Assembly: GCA_002359895.1 (NCBI GenBank)
Contig: DEOB01000010.1
Location: forward strand, 994,125 to 1,058,124
Source of the DNA: Stenotrophomonas sp. UBA2629
GTDB taxonomy: Bacteria > Pseudomonadota > Gammaproteobacteria > Xanthomonadales > Xanthomonadaceae
Reading direction: 5' to 3'
DNA length: 64,000 nucleotides
Part shown: piece after piece, positions 24,611 through 32,797 of the stretch
How the letters are laid out: the number at the start of each line of letters is the position of its first letter
Position numbering within the stretch: position 1 is the first letter of the stretch
Notes under the pieces: model-generated
Seen by the model: the letters and a program-made list of their open reading frames with translations, nothing else
What the model was told of the DNA's origin: nothing
The model's database searches: none
Position numbers and translations under genes: made by a program

Positions 24611-25378
24611 ATGGTTTCTTTACCGCTGGTCGGCCTGCCCACCGACAGCAAACCGATGGGTGCGCACCCGTTTCTCGTGGTGGGTGAGAAGTATGTGCGG
24701 GCCGTGGTGGACGGCGCAGGCGCCACGCCGCTGATACTGCCGCTGCTGCAGCCGCCGTTGCCTGCGCAGGCGTGGTTACAACAGCTGGACGGCCTGTTGC
24801 TGACCGGTGCTACCAGCAATATCGAGCCGCATCATTACGACGGCGGCGCCAGTTGGCCGGGCAATCCGCATGACCCGGCCCGCGATGCCAACGTGTTCGG
24901 GCTGCTGCCGCAGGCGCTGGCGATGGGTTTGCCCGTGCTGGCCATCTGTCGTGGCTTCCAGGAGGTCAACGTGGCTTTTGGCGGCAGCCTGCACCCCAAA
25001 GTGCATGAAGTGCCGGGGCTTGCCGACCACCGTGAAGACCCGGATTCACCGCTGGACGTGCAATATGGCCCGGCACACACACTGGAACTGGTGCCGGGTG
25101 GGCTGCTGGCTGACATTGCCGGCGGCACGCAGGTAAGCGTCAATACCGTGCATGGGCAGGGCGTGGCGCGGTTGGGCAGCGGCCTGCAGGTGGAAGCCCG
25201 CGCGCCGGATGGGCTGATTGAAGCCTTCCGTGGTCCAGGCCCCGGGTTCCTGCTCGGTGTGCAGTTTCATCCGGAGTGGCGGGTGCGTGAGAACCCGTTT
25301 TACCTGGGCATTTTTCAAGCCTTCGGCGAGGCCTGTCGCCGTTACCAGATGCAAAAACAAAAAGTTGATCTGCCATGA
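24611..25378 (+). CDS. puuD: Gamma-glutamyl-GABA hydrolase PuuD
   Basis: A 255-residue class I glutamine-amidotransferase-like peptidase (C26). The catalytic Cys113 lies in AICRGFQEVN and the His220/Glu222 pair in QFHPEW; the DGLLLTGATSNIEP segment is characteristic of PuuD. It hydrolyses gamma-glutamyl-GABA to glutamate and GABA, finishing the glutamylated branch of putrescine degradation. Its stop codon overlaps the ATG of puuA (ATGA). It is the first gene of a plus-strand unit that continues with puuA and potF. Confidence 0.9.
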   Translation: MVSLPLVGLPTDSKPMGAHPFLVVGEKYVRAVVDGAGATPLILPLLQPPLPAQAWLQQLDGLLLTGATSNIEPHHYDGGASWPGNPHDPARDANVFGLLPQALAMGLPVLAICRGFQEVNVAFGGSLHPKVHEVPGLADHREDPDSPLDVQYGPAHTLELVPGGLLADIAGGTQVSVNTVHGQGVARLGSGLQVEARAPDGLIEAFRGPGPGFLLGVQFHPEWRVRENPFYLGIFQAFGEACRRYQMQKQKVDLP

Positions 25379-26769
25379 CTTCGCGCCCCCGTACCCGCAA
25401 GACCGTTGCCAGCCCGAGCACGCAGCCGGAAAGCTCGCTGCTGCGCTGGCTCAAGGAGCGGCACATCACCGAGGTGGAATGCCTGGTGCCGGACATCACC
25501 GGCAATGCCCGCGGCAAGATCATCCCGGCTGACAAATTCCGCCACGATTACGGCACGCGTCTGCCCGAAGGCATCTTCGCCACCACCGTCACCGGTGATT
25601 TCCCGGACGACTATTACGAACTGACCTCGCCGGCGGATGCGGACATGATTCTGCGTCCCGACCCGGACACCGTGCGCATGGTGCCGTGGGCAGCCGACCC
25701 CACCGCGCAGATCATCCACGACTGCTACACCAAAAGCGGTGAGCCGCACGAGCTGGCGCCGCGCAATGTGCTGCGGCGCGTGCTGGCGGGCTATGAGGAA
25801 CTGGGGCTCAAACCGGTGGTGGCGCCGGAAGTGGAGTTCTTTCTGGTGCAGAAAAACACCGACCCGGATTTCCCGCTGTTGCCGCCGGCCGGCCGGTCCG
25901 GGCGCCCGGAAACCGCACGCCAGTCGTACTCGATTGACGCAGTCAATGAATTCGACCCCATTCTCGATTTGATGTACGACTACTGCGACGCGCTGAAGCT
26001 GGATGTGGACACGCTCATCCACGAATCCGGCGCGGCGCAGCTGGAAGTCAACTTCACCCACAACGATGCGATGTCGCTGGCCGACCAGGTGTTCCTGTTC
26101 AAGCGCACCATGCGCGAGGCGGCGATGCGCCACGGCGTGTACGCCACCTTCCTGGCCAAGCCGATGGAAACCGAGCCGGGCAGTGCCATGCACATCCACC
26201 AGAGTCTGGTGCGCAAATCCGATGGCATCAATGTGTTTGCCGGCGTCGCCGAGGGCGAATACAGCGAAACCTTCGACCACTATCTCGCCGGCCTGCAGAA
26301 GTACGTGCCGATGGCGATGGGCTTCTTCGCGCCCAATGTGAACTCGTATCGCAGGCTGGTGTTTGGTGAGGTATCGCCGAGCAACGTGGAGTGGGGGTTC
26401 GACAACCGCACCTGCGGCCTGCGCGTGCCGATCGACACGCTGGAAAACAGCCGTGTTGAGAGCCGTTTTGCCGGCTCCGACGCCAATCCGTATCTGGCCA
26501 TGGCCGCGACCTTGGCTTGTGGCCTGCTGGGCCTGCGCGAGCAGCTGCGGCCCACGCAGCCGATCACCGGCAATGCCAAGGAACTGGGCTACGAGTTGCC
26601 GCGCTCGCTGGGCGAATCACTGGACGGCCTGGAGGCCTGCGAGCCGCTGCAGGAATTGCTGGGCAAGCGCTTCTGTCGCGCTTACATCTCGGTCAAACGC
26701 AAGGAGTACGAGACGTTCTTCCGTGTGATCAGCTCGTGGGAGCGCGAGTTCCTGCTGCTCAATGTGTGA
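25375..26769 (+). CDS. puuA: Gamma-glutamylputrescine synthetase PuuA
   Basis: A 464-residue glutamine-synthetase-fold ligase. Typical motifs are VAPEVEFFLV (metal-binding glutamates), ESGAAQLEVNF, the ATP-site GSAMHIHQSL and a C-terminal ENSRVESRFAGSDANPYL. These match the PuuA/GlnA-like branch rather than true GlnA: the adenylylation region is not GlnA-like and the neighbours are puuD, puuB and a polyamine transporter. It ligates glutamate to putrescine with ATP. The N-terminal 20 residues are basic and low-complexity. Translational coupling to puuD is suggested by the 4-base overlap. Confidence 0.9.
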   Translation: MTSRPRTRKTVASPSTQPESSLLRWLKERHITEVECLVPDITGNARGKIIPADKFRHDYGTRLPEGIFATTVTGDFPDDYYELTSPADADMILRPDPDTVRMVPWAADPTAQIIHDCYTKSGEPHELAPRNVLRRVLAGYEELGLKPVVAPEVEFFLVQKNTDPDFPLLPPAGRSGRPETARQSYSIDAVNEFDPILDLMYDYCDALKLDVDTLIHESGAAQLEVNFTHNDAMSLADQVFLFKRTMREAAMRHGVYATFLAKPMETEPGSAMHIHQSLVRKSDGINVFAGVAEGEYSETFDHYLAGLQKYVPMAMGFFAPNVNSYRRLVFGEVSPSNVEWGFDNRTCGLRVPIDTLENSRVESRFAGSDANPYLAMAATLACGLLGLREQLRPTQPITGNAKELGYELPRSLGESLDGLEACEPLQELLGKRFCRAYISVKRKEYETFFRVISSWEREFLLLNV

Positions 26770-26871
26770 ACAACGTGTGTGAGTGATCGTGCTGTCCCAC
26801 CCATGTGACAATACGCCCCCCACCGGCCTGGCCGGTTCCCCCTTCGCTCCCGGATAACTACTGGAGAACCC

Positions 26872-27996
26872 ATGAATCTGCGCATCCTTTCTGTTGGCGT
26901 TGCCATCTCCCTGCTTGCTGCCTGCGGCGGCAAGGACCAAGGCGGCAAGACGCCCGAAGGCGGCGAGGCCAAGGTCCTCAACGTCTACAACTACTCGGAC
27001 TACATCGCCGAGGACACCATCCCGAACTTCGAGAAGGCGACCGGCGTCAAGGTCACCTACGACGTGTTCGACAGCGATGAGATGGTCGAAACCAAGCTGC
27101 TCACCGGCAACAGCGGTTACGACATCGTGGTGCCGACGTTGAACTTCTTTGGCCGCCAGATTCAGGCCGGCGTGTTCCTGCCGTTGGACAAGAGCAAGAT
27201 CCCCAACCTGGCCAATCTGGACCCGGCAGTGATGGCCCGTATTGCCGGGCAGGACCCGGAGAACAAGTACGGCGTGCCGTACATGATCGGCACCACCGGC
27301 ATCGGCTACAACGTGGCCAAGCTCAAGGAGCGTTTTGGCGGCAGCGCTGACATCGCCAACAGCTGGGACCTGGTGTTCAAGCCGGAAAACATCGCCAAGA
27401 TGAAAGATTGCGGCGTGACCATCCTGGACACCCCGGCCGACATGATTCCGATTGCCCTGCATTACCTGGGCGAAGACCCGCACAGCGGCGACCCGGCCGT
27501 GCTGCAGAAGGCCGCTGACCTGCTCAAGACGATCCGTCCGTACGTGCAGAACTTCCACTCCTCGCAGTACGTGGGTTCGCTGGCCAACGGCAGCACCTGC
27601 CTGGTGGTGGGCTGGTCGGGTGACATCATCCAGGCCCGCGACCGCGCCGAGGAAGCCAAGAACGGCGTGGAAGTGGCGTATTCCATCCCGAAGGAAGGCG
27701 CCCCGCAGTGGTTTGACATGCTGGCCATCCCCAAGGATGCCAAGCACCCGGAAAACGCTTATGCGTTCATCAACTACCTGCTTGAGCCGCAGGTGGCCGC
27801 CAACAACACCAACGTGACCCACTACGCCAACCCGGTGAAGCCGGCCACCCCGCTGGTGGACGCGGCCATCCGCGACGACAAGACCATTTACCCGTCCGAC
27901 GACGTGGCGGCAAAGATGTTCACGTATGCGATCAACACCCCGGAGACGGACAAGCTGTACACCCGTTTGTGGACCGAGGTTAAGACCGGCCGCTGA
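26872..27996 (+). CDS. potF: Putrescine-binding lipoprotein of an ABC importer (PotF)
   Basis: A 374-residue solute-binding protein. The signal peptide ends in a lipobox LAAC (lipidated Cys18), so it is tethered rather than freely periplasmic, unlike E. coli PotF. NVYNYSDYIAEDTIPNFE is the PotD/PotF family opening, and VGWSGDIIQARDRA with GVEVAYSIPKEGA lines the polyamine pocket. A CTGGAGAA ribosome site precedes the ATG. It stands 100 bases after puuA and is followed by a hairpin, a strong terminator-like stem and then potG, so its transcript level is probably higher than that of potGHI. Confidence 0.9.
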   Translation: MNLRILSVGVAISLLAACGGKDQGGKTPEGGEAKVLNVYNYSDYIAEDTIPNFEKATGVKVTYDVFDSDEMVETKLLTGNSGYDIVVPTLNFFGRQIQAGVFLPLDKSKIPNLANLDPAVMARIAGQDPENKYGVPYMIGTTGIGYNVAKLKERFGGSADIANSWDLVFKPENIAKMKDCGVTILDTPADMIPIALHYLGEDPHSGDPAVLQKAADLLKTIRPYVQNFHSSQYVGSLANGSTCLVVGWSGDIIQARDRAEEAKNGVEVAYSIPKEGAPQWFDMLAIPKDAKHPENAYAFINYLLEPQVAANNTNVTHYANPVKPATPLVDAAIRDDKTIYPSDDVAAKMFTYAINTPETDKLYTRLWTEVKTGR

Positions 27997-28012
27997 AAGG
28001 CCTGAAGTACTC

Positions 28013-28048
28013 CCTTCTCCCGTTTACGGGAGAAGGTGCCCGAAGGGC
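28013..28048. repeat. REP-like intergenic palindrome after potF
   Basis: A perfect 11-bp stem CCTTCTCCCGT/ACGGGAGAAGG with a two-base loop (28013-28036) is followed at once by GCCC-GAA-GGGC (28038-28048). This combination is a widespread intergenic palindrome type in proteobacteria, distinct from the two large inverted repeats at 7159 and 12281. Confidence 0.65.
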
Positions 28049-28109
28049 GGATGAGGGCGCTTTTGCTTCGGTCTAGAGGGCGCTTTCGCTCCACCGCCCA
28101 GCTCCAACC

Positions 28110-28139
28110 AACGCCTCCTTGATCCAACAAGGAGGCGTT
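28110..28139 (+). terminator. Terminator-like hairpin between potF and potG
   Basis: A perfect 12-bp stem AACGCCTCCTTG and its complement around a six-base loop, followed by GTCGTTTC, a short T-rich tail. It lies 114 bases after the potF stop and probably ends or attenuates the puuD-puuA-potF transcript. Confidence 0.65.
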
Positions 28140-28302
28140 GTCGTTTCAGCCCAGAACCCGCAGGTCGCAAGCTTTCACCAGCCTTCACCCATGCGCCGCT
28201 TATTGTCCAAGCGTGGCCGGTCGCGGCCTCAGCGGTGTCCTCTGTAAAACACGGGGGCTACACTACGCCCGTTTTCTCCACCGCCCGCTCCCGGAGCCCT
28301 GC

Positions 28303-29433
28303 ATGCCCGTTGAAGCCAAGCCGGACGCTATCGCCCTTAACAGCGAGCCCGGCTACCTGTCCATCCGTGATCTGCGCAAAGAGTTTGATGGCTTTGTTGC
28401 TGTTGATGACGTCAATCTGGACGTGCGCAAAGGCGAGATATTCGCCCTGCTGGGTGGCTCGGGCAGCGGTAAATCGACCTTGCTGCGTTGCCTGGCCGGC
28501 TTTGAGACGCCCACCAAAGGCAAGATCCTGCTCGACGGCCAGCCGATCACCGCGCTGCCGCCTTACGAGCGGCCGATCAACATGATGTTCCAGTCCTACG
28601 CGCTGTTCCCGCACATGACGGTGGAACAGAACATCGCGTTCGGCCTGAAGCAGGATGGCATGGCCAAAGAGGCGGTCACGCGCCGCGTCGGCGAAATGCT
28701 GGAGCTCGTGCAGCTGGAAAAACTGGGCAAGCGCAAGCCGCACCAGTTGTCCGGCGGCCAGCAGCAGCGCGTGGCGCTGGCGCGCTCGCTGGCCAAAGGG
28801 CCAAAGCTGTTGCTGTTGGACGAACCGATGGGCGCGCTCGACAAAAAACTGCGCTCCAAGATGCAGCTGGAGCTGGTCAACATCATCGAACAGCTGGGCG
28901 TGACCTGCGTGATGGTCACCCACGACCAGGAAGAAGCCATGACCATGGCCACCCGCATCGCGGTGATGGACCAGGGCTGGATCCAGCAGATCGGCAAGCC
29001 CGATGACATCTACGAGCAGCCGGCCAACCGGTTTGTCGCTGGCTTCATCGGCTCGGTGAACCTGATTGAAGGGGTGATCGACGAGGATCTGCCCGAATAC
29101 GTCACCGTGCGTACTGCCGATTTCCCTGCGCCCATTTACGTGGGCCACGGCATCACCGGTTACGAAGGGCAGCCGGTAGCATTTGCATTGCGCCCGGAGA
29201 AAATCCACATCGGCAAGGACGAGCCGGAAGGCGACAACAACAAAGCGCAGGGCGTGGTCGAGGACATCGCGTACTTCGGCAGCCACTCGGTCTACCACGT
29301 GCGCCTGCCCAGCGGCGCCAAGATCCTGTCCAACTTCGCCAACATGAAGCGCTGGGACAGCGATGGCATCACCTGGAACGATGAAGTCTGGGTGTCCTGG
29401 GACGACAACGACGGCGTGGTGCTGACCTCATGA
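28303..29433 (+). CDS. potG: Putrescine ABC importer ATPase PotG
   Basis: A 376-residue ABC ATPase with Walker A GGSGSGKS at residues 51-58, signature LSGGQQQRVALARSLA, Walker B LLLLDEPMGALD and switch histidine in VTHDQEEAM. The C-terminal TOBE-like region (from about residue 250) fits PotG/PotA rather than a stand-alone ATPase. It powers PotHI-mediated polyamine uptake with PotF as receptor. The ATG at 28303 was chosen because the family start lies just before YLSIRDLRKEFDG; the open frame upstream is non-coding in character. The stop overlaps the potH ATG. Confidence 0.92.
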   Translation: MPVEAKPDAIALNSEPGYLSIRDLRKEFDGFVAVDDVNLDVRKGEIFALLGGSGSGKSTLLRCLAGFETPTKGKILLDGQPITALPPYERPINMMFQSYALFPHMTVEQNIAFGLKQDGMAKEAVTRRVGEMLELVQLEKLGKRKPHQLSGGQQQRVALARSLAKGPKLLLLDEPMGALDKKLRSKMQLELVNIIEQLGVTCVMVTHDQEEAMTMATRIAVMDQGWIQQIGKPDDIYEQPANRFVAGFIGSVNLIEGVIDEDLPEYVTVRTADFPAPIYVGHGITGYEGQPVAFALRPEKIHIGKDEPEGDNNKAQGVVEDIAYFGSHSVYHVRLPSGAKILSNFANMKRWDSDGITWNDEVWVSWDDNDGVVLTS

Positions 29434-30356
29434 GCGCATCGGGCGCACTTCCCACCGGTTGGCGGCGTTGGCTGCCCGGTACCCGCGCCGGCGTGATCGG
29501 CGTGCCGTACCTGTGGCTGCTGCTGTTCTTCGCCATCCCGTTTTTGATCGTGCTGAAGATCTCGTTCTCGAAGATGGCCGTGGCGATGCCGCCGTACACG
29601 TCCATCGTCGCCTACGTGGACAACGCGTTCTCCGTAAACCTCAACCTGGGCAATTACGCCGCGCTGTTCACCGACAGCCAGTACGTGGTGGCCTATCTGA
29701 GTTCGATAAAGATCGCGGTCATCTCGACGGTGTTGACGTTGCTGATCGGCTACCCGATGGCCTATGTCATCTCGCGCATGTCGCCGTCGGCACGCAACAT
29801 CGCGATGATGCTGGTGGTGCTGCCGTCGTGGACTTCGTTCCTGATCCGCGTGTATGCGTGGATCGGCATCCTCGATAGCAATGGCCTGATCAACCGCAGC
29901 TTGATGAGCTTGGGGTTGATCGACGAGCCGCTGCGCATTCTCTATACGCCCGTGGCCACCTACATCGGCATCGTTTACTGCTATCTGCCGTTCATGGTGC
30001 TGCCGCTGTACGCCAACCTGGTCAAGCTGGACAACCGCTTGCTGGAAGCCGCTTACGACCTGGGCGCGCGGCCATGGCAGGCTTTCCTCAAGATCACGCT
30101 GCCGCTGTCGCGCAGCGGCATCATCGCCGGCTGCATGCTGGTGGCGATCCCGGCGGTCGGCGAATTTGTGATTCCGGAAATGCTCGGCGGCCCGGACACC
30201 TTGATGATCGGCCGTGTGCTGTGGGGTGAGTTCTTCAACAATCGCGACTGGCCGTTGGCCTCGGCGGTGGCCATCGTGATGCTGCTGTTGCTGCTGGTGC
30301 CCATCATCATCTTCAACCGGTCCCAGCAGCGTGCGCTGGAAGGGAAGCTGGCATGA
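29430..30356 (+). CDS. potH: Putrescine ABC importer permease PotH
   Basis: A 308-residue inner-membrane permease with six predicted helices. The first is VPYLWLLLFFAIPFLIVLKI. The conserved ABC loop (EAA motif) reads EAAYDLGARPWQAFLKITLPLSRSG in part and contacts the ATPase. PEMLGGPDTLMIGRVLW near the C-terminus is the PotB/PotH signature. The start overlaps the potG stop by four bases and the stop overlaps the potI start in the same way, so potGHI is translated as a coupled unit. Confidence 0.92.
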   Translation: MSASGALPTGWRRWLPGTRAGVIGVPYLWLLLFFAIPFLIVLKISFSKMAVAMPPYTSIVAYVDNAFSVNLNLGNYAALFTDSQYVVAYLSSIKIAVISTVLTLLIGYPMAYVISRMSPSARNIAMMLVVLPSWTSFLIRVYAWIGILDSNGLINRSLMSLGLIDEPLRILYTPVATYIGIVYCYLPFMVLPLYANLVKLDNRLLEAAYDLGARPWQAFLKITLPLSRSGIIAGCMLVAIPAVGEFVIPEMLGGPDTLMIGRVLWGEFFNNRDWPLASAVAIVMLLLLLVPIIIFNRSQQRALEGKLA

Positions 30357-31198
30357 GCATGCCGCGGCGTGGTTCCTGGTTGGGTTGGAGCATCCTGCTG
30401 TTCGGCTTTGCGTTCCTGTACCTGCCGATCCTGTTGTTGATGGTGTATTCGTTCAACTCCTCGCGCCTTGCGACGGTGTGGGCGGGCTTCTCCACGCAGT
30501 GGTACGGCGAGTTGTTCCGCGACCGCCAGCTGCTGCAGGCCGCATGGATCAGCATCAAGGTCGCGTTCTGGACCGCCAGCGCATCAATGGTGATCGGCAC
30601 CATGGCGGCCATGGCGATGACCCGTTTCAAGCGCTTCCCCAGCAAAACCATTTTCGGCGCATTGGTGACCGCGCCGTTGGTGATGCCGGAGGTGATCATC
30701 GGCTTGTCGATCCTGCTGATGCTGGTGTCGATGGGCGGTTTGTTCGGCCTGCCGTCCAAGGGCGTGGTGGCGATATGGATCGCGCATGTCACCTTCACCA
30801 TCTCCTTCGTGACGGTGGTGATTTCCTCGCGTCTGCAGGAGCTGGACCGCTCGCTGGAAGAAGCCGCGATGGACCTGGGCGCCAACCGGCTCAAAGTGTT
30901 CTTCCTGATCACCTTGCCGATCATCGCCCCGGCCCTGGTGTCTGGCTGGCTGTTGGCGTTTACCTTGTCGCTGGACGACGTGGTGATAGCCAGCTTCGTC
31001 GCCGGCCCCGGCTCGACCACGCTGCCGATGAAGATCTTCGCCTCGGTGCGCATGGGCGTGAGCCCCAAGATCAACGCACTGGCCACGCTGATGGTGTTGG
31101 CGGTGTCGCTGGTGGCGGTAAGCGGTTGGTGGATATCCGCCCGCGCCGAGAAGCGCCGTCAGCGCGACATGCAGCTGGCGTTGCAGGAAAACGGTTGA
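30353..31198 (+). CDS. potI: Putrescine ABC importer permease PotI
   Basis: A 281-residue second permease subunit with six helices (GWSILLFGFAFLYLPILLL is the first) and the EAA loop EEAAMDLGANRLKVFFLITLP. SLDDVVIASFVAGPGSTTLP is typical of PotC/PotI. It completes the importer with PotF, PotG and PotH. A pair of SMAG repeats follows 20 bases after the stop and probably marks the end of the operon. Confidence 0.92.
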   Translation: MSMPRRGSWLGWSILLFGFAFLYLPILLLMVYSFNSSRLATVWAGFSTQWYGELFRDRQLLQAAWISIKVAFWTASASMVIGTMAAMAMTRFKRFPSKTIFGALVTAPLVMPEVIIGLSILLMLVSMGGLFGLPSKGVVAIWIAHVTFTISFVTVVISSRLQELDRSLEEAAMDLGANRLKVFFLITLPIIAPALVSGWLLAFTLSLDDVVIASFVAGPGSTTLPMKIFASVRMGVSPKINALATLMVLAVSLVAVSGWWISARAEKRRQRDMQLALQENG

Positions 31199-31217
31199 GA
31201 GCCTGAAGGCCGCTTCT

Positions 31218-31284
31218 GTAGTGCCGAGCCATGCTCGGCATGGCTTCACCGGTACCGCTTCAGCCGAGCATGGCTCGGCTCTAC
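31218..31284. repeat. Paired SMAG (REP-type) palindromes
   Basis: Two GTAG-footed hairpins face each other. The first (31218-31239) reads GTAG, then GCCGAGC-CAT-GCTCGGC. The second (31262-31284) is the reverse complement layout, AGCCGAGC-ATG-GCTCGGCT ending CTAC. This is the known arrangement of SMAG repeats in Stenotrophomonas maltophilia, folding either as two hairpins or one long one. Position just after potI suggests a role in mRNA 3' end formation. Confidence 0.85.
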
Positions 31285-31381
31285 GGCGCCTTTGCGATTG
31301 AGACGGTTCGCGCGCTGGGTTTACCTGCGCGCAACACTCCGGGCGCTACCATTTCTGCATTCGTTGAATGCAGGTGATCCC

Positions 31382-32749
31382 ATGGCGTCGTACCAGACAA
31401 TCAATCCCTTCAATGGCCAGGCCGTGCGTACGGTCGAACTGATGACCGCCGCAGCCGTCGAACAACGGCTTGCCGCCGCCGAAGCGGCTTTCCCCGCGTG
31501 GTCCGGGTTGAGCTTGGACGCGCGCGGCGATCATCTGCGAAAGGTCGCTGCCGGCCTGCGCGATCGACGCGATGACATCCAGCGCACCATGACCGCCGAG
31601 ATGGGCAAGCTGCGGCGCGAGGCCTTGGCCGAGATCGAAAAGAGCGCGGCCGCCTGCGAGTACTACGCTGACCATGCCGGTGACTATCTCAAGCCGCAGT
31701 TCATCCCCACCGAGGCGCAGCGCAGCTACGTCGTCTACCAACCCATCGGCTGTGTGTTGGCGGTGATGCCGTGGAATTTCCCGTTCTGGCAGGTGATCCG
31801 CTTCCTCGCGCCCAGCTTGATGGCCGGCAATGTGGCGTTGCTCAAGCACGCCAGCAACGTGCCCGGCTGCGCGGACCTGTTGCGCGAGATTGTTGCCGCT
31901 GCCGGTATTCCGCAGGGCGTGTTCGACGTGCTGCATATCGATAACGACCAGGCCGGCGAGGTGCTGCGCGACCGTCGCGTCAAAGCCGTCACCTTGACCG
32001 GCAGCGAGCGGGCAGGGCGTTCCATCGCCGCCAATGCCGGTGACCAGTTGAAGAAATGCGTGATGGAACTGGGCGGCAGCGATGCCTTTGTGGTGCTGGA
32101 CGATGCGGATATCGACCTTGCCGTCGCTGCGGCGGTGAAATCCCGTTTCGACAATGCCGGGCAAACGTGCATTGCCGCCAAGCGTTTCATCCTGGTGGAT
32201 GCCATCGCCGATACCTTCGTGCAGCGTTTTGTTGAAGCTGCAAAGGCACGCGTCTATGGCGATCCGCAGGACGATGGCAGCACGCTGGCGCCGATGGCGC
32301 GCGCTGACCTGCGCGATGAGCTGCATCGGCAGGTGCAGGAGAGCATCGCCAAAGAGGCGAAGGTGTTGCTCGGCTGCGAGCCCATTACCGACAGTCATGC
32401 GGGATATCCCGCCTCCATCCTCGACCATGTCGTGCCGGGGATGCCGGCTTACGAACAGGAGTTGTTCGGGCCGGTGGCGGCGATCTTGCGGGTGAAGGAT
32501 GAAGCCGAAGCCGTGCGCGTAGCCAACGACACCACGTTCGGCTTGGGTGGCAGCGTGTGGAGCAGCGATTCGGCGCGCGGTGAACGCGTGGCGGCGCAGC
32601 TGCAATGCGGGGCGGCCTTCGTCAACACGGTGGTCAAAAGCGATGCGCGGCTGCCGTTCGGCGGCACCAAACGCTCGGGCTTCGGCCGCGAATTGGCCGA
32701 GCACGGCATCCATGAGTTCATGAACATCAAAACGATCTACGTGGCCTGA
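31382..32749 (+). CDS. sad: Succinate-semialdehyde dehydrogenase (Sad/YneI type)
   Basis: A 455-residue aldehyde dehydrogenase. Catalytic residues are Glu229 (MELGGSDA) and Cys263 (NAGQTCIA); EQELFGPVAAIL is the conserved C-terminal motif. The short N-terminus starting at YQTINPFNGQ and the length fit E. coli Sad (YneI), the NAD-dependent enzyme that turns succinate semialdehyde into succinate. Here it would complete putrescine and GABA catabolism downstream of the puu and pot genes. The ATG at 31382 lies after the SMAG repeats, so it may have its own promoter. The exact aldehyde preference is inferred. Confidence 0.85.
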   Translation: MASYQTINPFNGQAVRTVELMTAAAVEQRLAAAEAAFPAWSGLSLDARGDHLRKVAAGLRDRRDDIQRTMTAEMGKLRREALAEIEKSAAACEYYADHAGDYLKPQFIPTEAQRSYVVYQPIGCVLAVMPWNFPFWQVIRFLAPSLMAGNVALLKHASNVPGCADLLREIVAAAGIPQGVFDVLHIDNDQAGEVLRDRRVKAVTLTGSERAGRSIAANAGDQLKKCVMELGGSDAFVVLDDADIDLAVAAAVKSRFDNAGQTCIAAKRFILVDAIADTFVQRFVEAAKARVYGDPQDDGSTLAPMARADLRDELHRQVQESIAKEAKVLLGCEPITDSHAGYPASILDHVVPGMPAYEQELFGPVAAILRVKDEAEAVRVANDTTFGLGGSVWSSDSARGERVAAQLQCGAAFVNTVVKSDARLPFGGTKRSGFGRELAEHGIHEFMNIKTIYVA

Positions 32750-32764
32750 CCGCATCGGGCCCGC

Positions 32765-32791
32765 CCCTCGCTTTCATCGAAGGCGAGGGGG
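32765..32791. terminator. Bidirectional hairpin between sad and corA
   Basis: A 12-bp stem with one G-T wobble (CCCCTCGCTTTC against GAAGGCGAGGGG) and a three-base loop, sitting between the convergent stops of sad (32749) and corA (32798). No long T-run follows on either side. Confidence 0.55.
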
Positions 32792-32797
32792 TGTGTC

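Larger units (their letters stand above)
27997..28302. other. Intergenic region between potF and potG
   Basis: A 306-base gap without a gene. It contains a REP-like palindrome (28013-28048) with two copies of an 11-base direct repeat GAGGGCGCTTT (28053-28063 and 28076-28086), a strong 12-bp hairpin (28110-28139), and a possible -10 element TACACT (28259-28264) for potG. The overall design would reduce read-through from potF and allow separate transcription of potGHI. Confidence 0.6.
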
